NCBI GenBank assembly: GCA_013396915.1
Contig: VWZL01000579.1
Coordinates: 310,001-374,000 of the forward strand
DNA: 64,000 nt
Source of the DNA: Stercorarius parasiticus
Lineage: Eukaryota; Chordata; Aves; Charadriiformes; Stercorariidae
Direction of reading: 5' to 3'
The translations under genes and the position numbers were made by a program. Shown here piece by piece: positions 46,491 through 57,800 of this stretch; the first letter of the stretch is position 1, and every line of letters starts with the position of its first letter. A model generated the notes under the pieces. That model was not told the DNA's origin and made no database searches. It saw only the letters and a program-made list of their open reading frames with translations.

Positions 46491-49400
46491 AGAGCTCAGT
46501 GTATTCCCCATCCACAAGTCTCACCCCCAGTTATTTCATTTGACTGACAGCACAATGACAATAGCGAAGGGAGAGCAACACTAATATTAGCTCTTTTATC
46601 TCAAACAATATTCCTGTTTCACCATGAGGGAAAAATAAAACTCAGGGAACATCTAAGCTGCAAATATGGCCTCAGAAAAGTGCTCTTCAGAGCACTTCAG
46701 ATCCAGAGCACTTCGGTCCAAAACACGGACCAGACTTAGCCGAGAATTCGCATGAGCACGACCCTGGTTTTACACCTGCAGACTTTTTAGCCTTCTTCCA
46801 TTCAAAACACATTCCCATAGCAGAGCTGACAAAAGTGGTGGGATTCACCAAATGCTGAGTAGTGTCTGGGGTACCTGTAAAACAATATTATTCTAGCTAT
46901 TCAAGACCTGTTTGATTTTTCTCAGCATTCTGAAAGTATTAGTGAGTAAGAATAACTGCTGTGTTTCTAAATATGTAAATGGAGAAATCTTATTGATTCC
47001 TTTCCACTTTGTTGCATTCAGGGATAGTATTTTATGCTTGAGTTTTGAACGCATAACAATTGACCCCTACCGAATAGTGACGACATTTCCTCTCAGAGGA
47101 AGTCCTGAGGGAAGGAAGGTCCCGCATAAACAAACTTCCACTCAGCACAATAGAGTAGCCCATAAATGCGACCATTTTTTCAGGGCATGGGTGAGGCTGA
47201 CACTCTCTTCCTGCTCATGCAGTCCAGGGCTTATCGCAGTCCCATTTCCCTGTAATTTAAATGTTTGCATAGCTTCTACTTCATTTGTATTTTTCCCCAC
47301 ACTGTGCAGATGTATCCCATTTTCCTGTTGCTGTGGAACACAGCCACAATTTCCAACAGTGTTACATAAATGACCATCTGTGGTAAAAAAAAAAAAATGC
47401 TGATGCACAAGATTGCAGTGTGAGAATTTTAGCTAGCTAGCAAAACTTATGCTATTAATACTTTTGACGCTTCCTGACAATAAAGGCAAAATGCAGTGTT
47501 CCCTCTGTTTTAGCACACTGTAGATACACGACAGACAGCCACTGTTGCTGTGCACGGGGAAGAAGCTCCAGGGAAAAGTTAAATAAAAGCTATGCCTAGC
47601 TTTCCGTAAGCTTTTCAGGAGAGTAAAGGCAGACTAAACTAATGAAAAGTTATTATACTTATCATGAGAGCAGTACCTAATGGAAATAAAGAAGAATACT
47701 AAAATTTCATCAGCATATTTTGGGCATCTTTGCATTTTCTGACTTCCAGAATCAGCAGAGCTGGAAACACTGAAACCATCACACAGATCTCTGCGACTGG
47801 TGCAACCGTTGTCATAGTAGATGATGGCAGTAGTACATTGCCAGTGCTTGTGTGGATGGGGATGAGAGGAAATGAAGATCTTGTCAGTGACTTTCACAGA
47901 CACTTGGTGCCATTCCAAGTGCTAGAGGGGCACAATGGCTGTGGGTTTTTTTGATCACCCCAAGACTGACACTTGCTGCCTTGTCCTCTTCAAAATACTG
48001 CTGTAGCAAACTTTCCTTTTCCCTGCCTTTGACTCCTCTTCCTCTGGTCACTCATCTCTCACAATAAATCTCTCTTTCTTTCTTATGCATCACCTTGCCC
48101 AGATAGTCCTGGCTACCTGCTGGCTCCATATCAGATTTCACTTTCCCCCACCTTCCTGATTTCTTTAAGTTCTCCTAGTTCAGTTCAAAGTTCCCCTCAA
48201 TCCAATTCGCTATTCTGAAACCCAAAAGCCACAGTGACACAAATTAAACCTTTCCAGGATGTCTGATTAAGAGTGAAACATTACGTGTTTTCTTAGGGTT
48301 TTTTTTTCTTCCTTTTTTTAGCAAATGTTGAACTATTATGTTTGAAATTTGCAGTAAAAAAAAAGTGCGGGCAGACATACATCATGTAAAATTTTGTTCC
48401 AAATGTGTGAAGTTTGTGAAGCTTATACACCAGGATCAGATAGGTTTGGGCAACCTTAATAACTTGTGCCAATAGGCCTGCATAGTTATATATACACACA
48501 ACGCTCTTCTGATAACCATGCCTGAAGTGCACTCATAAAATTAGCGCATTCATGCATCAACAAGCATGTGTACAAAACAGAACTATGAATATTGCATGTA
48601 TCTGCATGTGCCACGGTGTCGGCTTTCTCAAACTTGCACTTTGCACATATGATTGTTTTTCTGCTCTTACAAAACACTTTGAAAGTATTCGTGCTCATTC
48701 AAATTTAACTTCTGAGTCCTTTTAGCGGTAGCTCTTGAGCACCTATCAGTTTTCAATCCTCTGATAGAAAATTATTCTATTGTTACTTTCTACAGATGAT
48801 TTCTATGAATGGCGGAATGTGATTTTGTTCATTCATAAACAGCAGCAATGGGCAGACATGTCCATTAATAATACATTAACAATAATAATTAACAATAACA
48901 ATAATAACAGACAAACAGTACAAGGAGGAGAGCAATTTGCTGTAACATCCAGATCTAGAGAAAACTAATAAAAACAATGAGGTTGTCTTTACCTGTGAGA
49001 TTCAAATGTCATTTCATTTGAATTTCTCTCTCTTTTCTCCCACATTTTTCCTGTAGACGAGAAACTTTTGTTTTGTGGTGCAAGGAAAAGAATGTGAATT
49101 AAAAGTAATTCACACAAACGCATATGCTCACACATAATCCCCAAGAATTCCGAGTTTCTGAAAATTTTAGGCACATCTCCTCTTTGCCAAGTTAGGCCAG
49201 ATTTCCTTCTAATTTTACAGAAATGGATACGCAAGTCTCTCTAGTTTTCTCAGTTGCCACTGTGAACTGCTTGTCATTACCTTAAGAGACCCTGAAAAAT
49301 CAAAGCATCTACAAAACCTCTGCTTTGGGATCATTTCGAGTAAAATCAGACATCCTCAGTATGCAGTTCTGTAAAAACAATGAATATAAATGTCACATTC

Positions 49401-50368
49401 AGCCATTCACTTTTAGTTCAGACTACATGGTTTTCTGCCAAAGGACCATACATGGTATATAATCCTTAGCTCCTTCAGGATTTTAATCTGCTGTGAAGCA
49501 TATGGTAAAAAAGGTAAGTGTTCTGTAGAATCATTAACTTGCCTAAAGCAATGTGGATGTTCTTTATTTCTTTCTTGAAAGACAAAGAGCATCTGAAAGT
49601 AGTTAACAGCCCAAACCCTATAGTTTGCTGAGGCAGCAAAAAATGAACCTGGAAATGTCCCTGCGGGGCTGAGTTTTATGTTAATTAGTCAATTCCCAGG
49701 GCAGTGCTTGTATTGACAAGAGTATGTTATTGTTCTGCTTCCTCAGTTAGTACCAAGAATGTAAGAGCACAACATATAAATACATTTATTTATCAGCACC
49801 AAAAACATCAGGGGGATTGTGTTATATCAAAGCTATTGTTGACAGAAAAATTGCAGAAACCTCAATTCTGATCTCACTCCAGTGAGAGAACAGAATTGTC
49901 CTTTTAATGTAACGCCACTCATTATAAAAGGGATTCCTTTCAGAATATCAAAAGCCTTAGGTCAAACTTTACCTTGTAAAAAGCCCATTCAGGGGTATTC
50001 ACAAAGAATGGGGCTTTCAGAAGCACTGGGCTCAACCAGCTCCTGGTGCTGAGGAAGGGCAAGACAAAACCACCAGAAAGCAGTCCAGAAGAAAAGTAGC
50101 TGAGGATTTGCTTTCTTCTAAGGGAGTTGTGGAGCAGCTCAGCCTGGAGGACACGGCACTGCTGCTCATCCCCTCCCTCCCAGCCCAGACGGCAGGCTGC
50201 AAGGCAGCGTCCAACTGAGGTCAGCCAAGCTCCGGGGAAGCAAACAGCTGGTATGGCACCAGCCCCTTTGTGTTTCCTCCTAAAGGCTCAGTGTGGCTGG
50301 CTCCTGGAAACATACTCATGTATGGGATTTTATACCCACAGAAGAGGATCTGCAGCAGACAGCACATT
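46491..50368. other. Unique sequence between CR1 copies
   Basis: The longest open frame of the window (46912-47373, 153 codons, plus) is here. It lacks a recognisable domain, overlaps frames on the other strand and is probably chance. AAT/AAC tract at 48864 and an exon-like segment at 49479. A long frame without ATG lies at 49960-50220. Confidence 0.55.
48864..48910. repeat. AAT/AAC low-complexity tract
   Basis: Mixed AAT, AAC and ATT units over about 45 bp. The short open frame crossing it encodes an asparagine run and is not a gene. Confidence 0.88.
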
Positions 50369-50436
50369 GGGGGTTGGACTAGATGACCTTTAAGGGTCCA
50401 TTCCAACCCAACACATTCTATGATTCTATGATTCTT
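50369..50436 (+). mobile_element. CR1 LINE 3' tail, severely 5'-truncated
   Basis: About 68 bp: GGGGTTGGACTAGATGACC, TTTAAGGGTCCATTCCAACC and a terminus with ATTCTATG, ATTCTATG and ATTCT. The three clean terminal units and high match to the remembered consensus suggest one of the younger insertions in the window. It shares the TTTAAGG tail variant with the 11.4-kb copy. Confidence 0.94.
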
Positions 50437-50520
50437 TTTATAACGCTGTCTGTTGCAGTCTTCTTTAGCTCTCTCCATACCTGTTTGCTGCTGTGATCAA
50501 CTCAAATGCTGAGCAAGGTT

Positions 50521-50544
50521 AGGGGAAATGAGAGGGGAAATGAG
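50521..50544. repeat. Tandem 12-bp duplication
   Basis: AGGGGAAATGAG occurs twice in tandem without mismatch. Confidence 0.95.
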
Positions 50545-51012
50545 AAACTACAAAAATAGTGTTCCAGAGTAAACCCAGCTGAAAACAGAGAGACTTCATT
50601 GAAAAAAGTGGTTTTTGGATAAGAGTTGGCAGAGGCCTCCCTTCTGATAAGCCTGTGGCCTGTTAACGTGTCCAGAACCACTCTCTGGCTCTAAGGATGA
50701 ATGGCATTAGCGTGGTCAGGACTCACACAACCAGCCCACCTCGTTGTACCTAACTCCAGTTACCACATCCATGCTACCTCTTGGGAAGCGCCTTAAATCT
50801 GCAATAGTCACCCAAATGATTTTTGGCCCTTAACTGGGAGAAGCTGGTCAGCCCAGGCCAAAACCGGGCCAAACAAAGTGTAAAGCAGGAAACGGACTGT
50901 GTGACGGTGCTCAAACCTGTCAGTGTGCCATGATAAACAGAGCCTTTGGAGCAGCATAATGAGATATGTTTCATCCCATCCCATGTGTTACGTTCAGGGA
51001 CTGTTCCAGAAA

Positions 51013-51081
51013 GGGCCTGATTCAAAGCACATCAAAATTGTTTGCAGTTTTCCCAGCGGTTTCAATGGGCTTTGCAATCTA
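51013..51081. repeat. Ancient palindromic repeat relic
   Basis: The left arm GGCCTGATTCAAAGCACATC and right arm TTTCAATGGGCTTTGCAATC are imperfect inverted copies separated by a short spacer. The arrangement matches a common old amniote hairpin repeat built around GGCCTGATCCAAAGCCCA and its complement. It is too decayed to be mobile. Confidence 0.55.
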
Positions 51082-54000
51082 GTCTTCAACATTTGACAGT
51101 AATCAGCATTTTCCCTAGAACATACCACTTAAATGCACAGAAACCTAAATAAAAAAGTGTTCTCATAATTTTGAAATCCTCATCTGTATCTGTTTCTGAT
51201 TTACGAAAAAAAATTAGATTCATTCTTATTTTGCTCAAACGAGTACATACGTCTCTGGTTTAAATAATAGAAAGCAGAAAAAGATTTTTGAGGTGATATT
51301 TCCAGTGATGAGTTCCAAATTTTTTGGAGGGAGGAGCATGAAAGAATGGAGTGGGAGCTTTTTTTAAGCTACAACGACAGTTAATCTAGTTTGAATGTTA
51401 ATTGTGCTAATTGATTGCTTTTCAGTCTGAGACTTTCCAATATATGTACTTTCAGCTTGGGTGCAATATTTAAAGGTTTGTTATAAAACTCCTTTATTTG
51501 GAGCTTATTACACAGCACAAACCCCAGCTGTGTCGCCTGACTTGTTAGCATTTCTTTTTCTTATACTAAACAATGAAAAGCCACTTCCCATAGAACTGTG
51601 ACGTACAATATTTCTGTAATCTTAATATAATTTTCTTTCACCCACAGACTTTGTGTGTCCTCATGCTTTTCTGGGATAAAATTTTCAGAGGAACAAAATG
51701 CCTAAAAAAGTGATTAATCATCTGGTTCTGGTTACTCAAATGGCCCGATTCTGTGACCTTCAAACCTCTCTCCCCCTCAAAGAAAGCAATAAGAATGTAA
51801 AGCACAGAGAGACAGATTTTTTAGAGGTATTGAGGCTCTGACTCCCGCTGACTGTTAAAACAATCTCATCCTCAACACTTCACAGAATATGTGCTATGCC
51901 ATACAGCAGTGGGCCCTTAGTTTCATCCTGCATTTTGATTTCCTCTTATTGATAGATGCAAGTCCGTCATAATTTTTTTTTACATTCCTTACTTGTAATT
52001 CAAGTAAACTTTCAAGTATAGTTTGAAAATTCCCATTTATCTGATTAAAATTTGCAAATCAATGTTTACCAAAGACTTCTTGAGAGTTGCATACATTGCT
52101 TGTGTATTGAAATCCAGTAGCAATGTATTACATGGCACATCTTAGGTAACTTTTCCCACTTAACTAAAGCTCATGATCACGCAACTGTCATCTGCTACAC
52201 AAATCCTCACTTCAATAGGTTGCTGATGGACATCACTAATGCACTAGTATAGTGGAGTGGCTAACTTTCCGTTAGATGACCCATAGCAAAATACCACTAG
52301 ACAATGTTGTTCTCCAGCAAGGAGTGGAGGACTAGTTCTCACAGTGATGACAATGATTCCACCAGGCCCTCTTTAGTCCCAGCAAGGTGAAGCTTTCAGC
52401 CCAGCTCCACAGGGAGGATTCAGGCAGTCCCAAGGCAGCCTGTAGCCATTACCAACCGTGGACTTGACATGGGAGCCAGGCTTAGCTGCTGGCGAGCCAA
52501 ATCTGCCTGCTTTCCAGGGGTGGTAATAAGAAAATGCATTTCCTTCCCCCACAAAAAATGCTACTCACATCCAAACACTAAACATTTTGTATGAGAAGAG
52601 AAATTTTCAAGTAGTCCTGCTCCTTGGGCATCCTGGTTCCAGACAACCCTGGGCAGCAACTACAAAAGGAGACACGGGACTCAATTCCATAGGTTCTCAG
52701 GAAACTTTAAGGTTTTGTGAATTTGTATTTTCCAATGGCAGAATGAGGAATCACCATGAGTGCAACGCTACATTGAGAAGCGCAGGGTTATGATTATTTC
52801 TGTTGGAATTAGACACCAAAGTATCATGAAAAAATTGAGTTGATGTGCCTGTTTGCATTTTTAGGGAATCAAGAACTTTTTAAGAATCTGGTTTCTATAA
52901 ATTCCAATCAAAATCAAGGCCTCAAAGCAAATTAACGGTTCCTGACTCAAAAAGTTTTAAAAGAGTAAAAATTTGTACACTAGAAGACCAGTCTAAACTT
53001 TTTAGTCTACTCTAAACTAAACTCAAATGAGAATTTTGGGTCACTATTTCCTCAGCAGGGAATTGAAATACAGGTAATGTAAGTCACTTACTCAAGGATC
53101 ACATGAGAATTGGCTGACAGGAGCAAGAGTCAAACTTAGATCTTCTGTATCTCAAATTAGTCCCTTAGCTACAAGACCATGTTACAAATTCCATCCGAGC
53201 ACTATGAACCGATCTTGTAGTGCAGTTCTACATATCCTCTCAATAACTGTTCAATCTGCAGTAACAGGTTTTAAAAATTCATGAATGGTTATTGTATAAA
53301 GCCACTGTGCAAATCCTATACTGCTCTCACGTGTACTTGGTCCTGAACCAAGGAGGTTCTGTGCATGAGAGACACAGGATGCACGAGAGCAGGAGGAGTC
53401 CAATAGTTTTATAATTGCATATTGTGCAACACGTTCCTTTTCCTCCTCTTTTCTTTTTTCCGTATATATTCCCTGAGCAAATTCATGCAGAGCTAAATTA
53501 CCCCTTTGGGAAAGTGTATAAAAAAAAACCCAAAAAAATCTCTTCTTGAAGACTCTTGTATCTTCCTTCCAGATGTCCATATCATTCTCCAGTTGACCTG
53601 TAGACTCTTCTTTGGCAGTGCTAGGCCTGTGCTTTCTCAGAAGTTGTAACATGCTTGAGTGTTGGTGGCTGCCTTATTGTTTATATGATTAGTCACTCTT
53701 GGACTATTTTAAGGAGGTGATGTATAATTTTTGTAAATTTTAGATAAACTTCATTTATTTTCTGATGACTGATGCTGACCAGTTATCTGGTTAATTGCAT
53801 TTTCTAGTTATATTTTCTCCAGAATTTGAAAAGTGTTCAAAATGAACAAAAGCTTTTCTTTCTTGCTTGCTTGGTTGCTTTCATTTTCTTTTTCGGGTTT
53901 TTTTTTTTTTTTTTTTGAGGAGGGGGAGCTGTTGTAATAAAGCTAACAAAACTCTAGCTGAACTACAGCTTTATAATAAAGCTTGTGACAAGTTCTGGGA

Positions 54001-54540
54001 TCTAAGCCAAAGTCAAACCAAATGTACAGTTTACGAGGGTGAAAGGTTTTACTGGCCAGTCTGGTTCTCTTCCAAAATGCCTTCATTTCACATGTAAACG
54101 CTAATAGAAACAAACAGTGGTAGTACCATTAACTTCTATTTTTGCCTCACCACCTCCATGTCATGCAATCAGCCAAAGAAAGAAATCACAAGTAGAAAAT
54201 CGGAGGAGGGGGAAAAAGCAGGAGAAAGAAGAATTAAATGAAACTCCTTTAGATCCCGCTCTCCGAATTCCATCTGGCCCACTGAGACTTCCTCAAAATT
54301 ATTGGCAAAATGTGTTATTATTTTGGGAGGAGAAGCGGAAGGTAACGGAAGGAAAGGGGAGGGCTCAGGCTAGCTCAAAAAGATCCATAATTATAAAAAG
54401 CTGCTTTTTTGTTCCTCCCAAGCTTTGTTTTTCTCTGCAACACCAAGCCAGCATAGTGGGAAGCACATAGATTCATTTGTACATGCCTGATCGTCATTTT
54501 GTGATGAGCCCCAGTTTCTCCTCCTTGGTTCTGTTTAAGA
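51082..54540. other. Unique sequence with one repeat relic
   Basis: The relic at 53071, a strong acceptor at 51647, and a T19 run at 53898. The 133-codon frame at 53251-53652 (minus) shows no family and contains a low-complexity basic stretch (KRKEEEKERV). Confidence 0.55.
53071..53185 (+). repeat. Ancient amniote repeat relic (L3/CR1-like or MIR-like tail)
   Basis: AAGTCACTTACTCAAGGATC, GGAGCAAGAGTCAAACTTAG, ATCTTCTGTATCTC and TTAGCTACAAGACCATG are collinear with the old tail consensus AAGTGACTTGCCCAAGGTC, GGCAGAGCTGGGA..ACCCAGG, TCTCCTGACTCC and CCACTAGACCATGCT. It is the same family as 27041-27250, again heavily diverged. Confidence 0.55.
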
Positions 54541-54583
54541 CAAAACTCTTTCTGAAGTCTATGGGAGTTGAGCCTAAATAAGC
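54541..54583 (+). repeat. Short ancient amniote repeat relic
   Basis: AAAACTCTTTCTGAAGTCTA followed by TGGGAGTTGAGCCTAAATAA resembles an old amniote hairpin repeat with AAAACTCCCATTGAAGTCAA then TGGGAGTTTTGCCTGAGTAA. Only about 43 bp can be followed. Confidence 0.4.
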
Positions 54584-54744
54584 CGCAACACGAAGCAAGA
54601 GACTCCCAGGGCCCCCTTGCTCACTGTGATACTATGCACACAGCACGTCTATGAAAAATGTGCTTGCACTATTCTTCCCACATCCTTCTCTGTTTCAGCT
54701 CCTATCATTTGTTTGTTGCCTTCTCTGATTGCATCTCGTAATAA

Positions 54745-54808
54745 ATCCAAGACTGATAGCTCCTTAAGGCAGTGGCTTTCCATTTACTCTGTGTTTACAG
54801 TATACTTC
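54745..54808 (+). repeat. Ancient amniote repeat relic (L3/CR1-like tail)
   Basis: AAGACTGATAGCTCCTTAAG, GCAGTGGCTTTCC and TTTACTCTGTGTTTACAG follow the order of an old tail with AGACTGTAAGCTCTTTGGGG, CAGGGACTGTC and TTACTATGTGTCTGTACAG. It is consistent with the same repeat superfamily as the 16.6-kb relic, which carries the next part of that consensus. Confidence 0.5.
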
Positions 54809-57800
54809 TGCCAAAAGTACAACCTTATGCCAAGGTTATATATCAGTGCCTGAATGTGATATATTTTTAATTTTTAATTTCCGAGCTATATTAAGTAATT
54901 GTAAGTAATCACACGATTACTGACAATTAGATTTTTCCTATATTTAAACTGCTTGCACTCCCGCTGACTTCCTTGTATGCAAAGCTGGTGCTGAGACTGC
55001 AACACGTCTCATTTCTTGGGCCACACCAACACTACTTGTGCTCAACACAGTCATTTTCCCCCGAGGAGTAGTTAGCATGAAGAACTATGCATTCTGCTCC
55101 TTTTGAGGAGCCGTGGTTAAAATATTTGTAAGCATTACGCACAAGCTAGCATGACAGGGGCGTTTCCATTTGTCCCTGTGCTGTAACAGCAGATTATAGG
55201 AACTCGTGAATTAGCATTTGCTTTGTTTTTTCATGAACAAACCAATTGATTCAGCTCATCTCTCTGGAGTCCTGCATCTGCAGAAACCTGCGTGTAGAGA
55301 CATAAAAGATGTCAACACATGTTAGATCCTGATCTCTTAGCTCTGGGAATTACTATAATGCAGCACTCATGTATTTGCAATGACACACAATAAATACAAT
55401 GACAATCATAAATTCACAGGAGAGTTGTCCTGCTTCATCTTCACTCTAACCGTTTTTATTTCTCTCTCTCTGGATGAATTTAACAGCATATTTTAGAGTA
55501 TCTTTTCCTGGGAATTGAGGGGAATCTGACAAAATAGTGCTTTCAGCAAAGTACCAGAATGCACTTTGTGACAGGAATCAACTTCAAATCAAAACAAAAT
55601 GGGAAGCTCTTCTTTACTGACATGCCCTCAGCTTAGCGTTAAACTATTAAGTATGCGGCACTTAGTTTGCGGAATGGTTATGTCATCTTAAAAAAAACTT
55701 CATTAAATCATTCAGCAGCCTGTCATAGAACTTAACATAAGCTGTAAAAATATTGGTGGGGTCTTCTGATGGAAGACACTTCACAACACGTCTCTGGGCG
55801 CAGACATGCATTAAGGCATGATTGTGCTTACTACCCTGATGTGCATACTGATCTGAATCCTTGTGTAGTTTCCTAATAAACACTGGATGTCTCATGACTG
55901 ACTCACATCATGTCCACACTGCAATCAGGATTTGCAATTCCTAAAGACATTTCTTTGGAGGCTTCAATAGACCTAGCCCAAATAGTTACCAAATGTAGCT
56001 AGTCTGAAACTGGGTGGTATCTTTTTCAGAGGAGTTTGTGCCTCTGAGCTTTAGGACACTTGCACCTATAGAAGAGGCTTTTGCCTGTCCTGTGCATGGA
56101 TTTGCATAATCTAGTTAGGAATTTTTAAACGTGTAGGCTATGACGGGTACAAGGGAGAGAGCAAGCAAGGGCAAATGGGAACAAAGGGACCTTCCAAAAT
56201 CACTGTTGCATGCACCATTTCTTTTTGTTGTTGTTTTCAGAAGTTATCCTCTAACAAAAAATATCTACAAAAATATAAGAGCGTGCCAGACTTTGTTGAA
56301 CGTCACCATTTCCGGTTTGACACATGCAACTGACAGACTCCTCATAAACTAACTTCCTTCAATTTAATGACCTGTACCTGATGCGGACTTAATCGTGATC
56401 ACTTTCCATATAGCTCACAGACATACTACGTTACAAGGATCAACTTAATTTTCACAACGTCCTCTGCTGCTCTTATGACATAAAAAAATGCTGGGAATCA
56501 GCAGCAGGCATACCTTCGGTGCCAGGCTCATTTGCCACTCTGCTAGAGTGGATTAACTGAATAATAGTAAACGACCCAAGGCAGGATGAAAGCAACGCTT
56601 GGGAAATAAAAGCAAAAAAATTTACATACCATGGAGGGCCCATCAGAAGCAGAAATCCACTTGATGATTAACTCTCAGATTGCACAGCAGCAACCAGGAA
56701 AAGAATGCTGTAATGAAACCTTATAGCTCAGTGCAAAGGTGAGCAAGAGAAAGCATACGCGTTGCTGAAAAAGTTATATCTTAATAAATGTAATTTAACA
56801 CTGCCACAGATGTACAACTAAATTTTCATGTCAACCCCCAATTAAACAGTGGCAAGACAACAAGAGTTCAAGTTTATGGTGGTTTGTTTTGGTTTGGGGT
56901 TTTTTTTCCCCTTCTTTGTTTAGTCATTGTTTGAAAATGGCCAAGAAGCTGAGATAATTTTGAATCTGGATAGGGTGAATGAGTAAAGCCAGCCTCACGT
57001 CTACTTCTGATTGCCAAAGGTGCAACTTAACATACCCATTTACATCCAGCTTCCCTTGGAGGAAAACAGGACTGGCCATAACGGATCAGACCCAAAACAC
57101 ACAGAGTTTAGAACCAGACTTCCGGGGACTATCAATACCAGACCACTCAGGGCAGTTTAAGAGCTCAAGAGTACACAAAGAGGGAACTAACTCCCTTCCC
57201 TTCTAGCCCACCACAGCACTGATTTCAGCAAAATGTGCTCAGATCTTTAGATGAGCTTAATGCTGCTGCAGTTACATTATTGCTGATACTGGAGTTCATT
57301 CGACTCACAGCAAGTTGACACATTGTTTGCTGTAACGGTGCTTTCGAACGACAGTGTAGACTCCCTCCTTAATAACTGAGGAGTGGTCTAAGCCCCAAAA
57401 CAGAATTCTTAATCTAGCCAATGGTATTATAATTGTGGATATGCTCGTTACTGATTTAAACAGCTCTTCAGGCTTCCCTTGCTCCAAGGGTGTATGTTTC
57501 TTGCAGGTCTGAGTTGTCATTATCCCTCTGCTTATACTCTCTTGGGAGTTCATGAATCTTGTATTCTCTTTCTATTCAACAAATTCAGTCTTAAGAGAAT
57601 GATTCACCTCTAACTCTTCTGCCTGTGAAGGTGAGAAATATCTTTTTGAACTCTTACTCTGTGCTGATACCTGCTATACAAAAGATAGACGGGACCAGAT
57701 AGCTGTACCACAGCTTAGTGAAGAAGCACCTGGCTTAGCAGAGACACACTTCGCAAAGTGGCAAGTTTTCAGAAGCAGCCCTCGCTTCTGCGTATTTTCT

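Noticed and set aside
46912..47373. 153-codon open frame, the longest in the window
   Set aside because: No domain, signal peptide or family is recognisable, an antisense frame overlaps it, and a frame of this length is not surprising in 64 kb.
53251..53652. 133-codon minus-strand open frame
   Set aside because: Contains low-complexity KRKEEEKE sequence and no family match.
57583..57631. Exon-like segment between AAATTCAG and GAAG/GTGAGA
   Set aside because: All three frames contain stops and the acceptor is weak, so there is no coding support.
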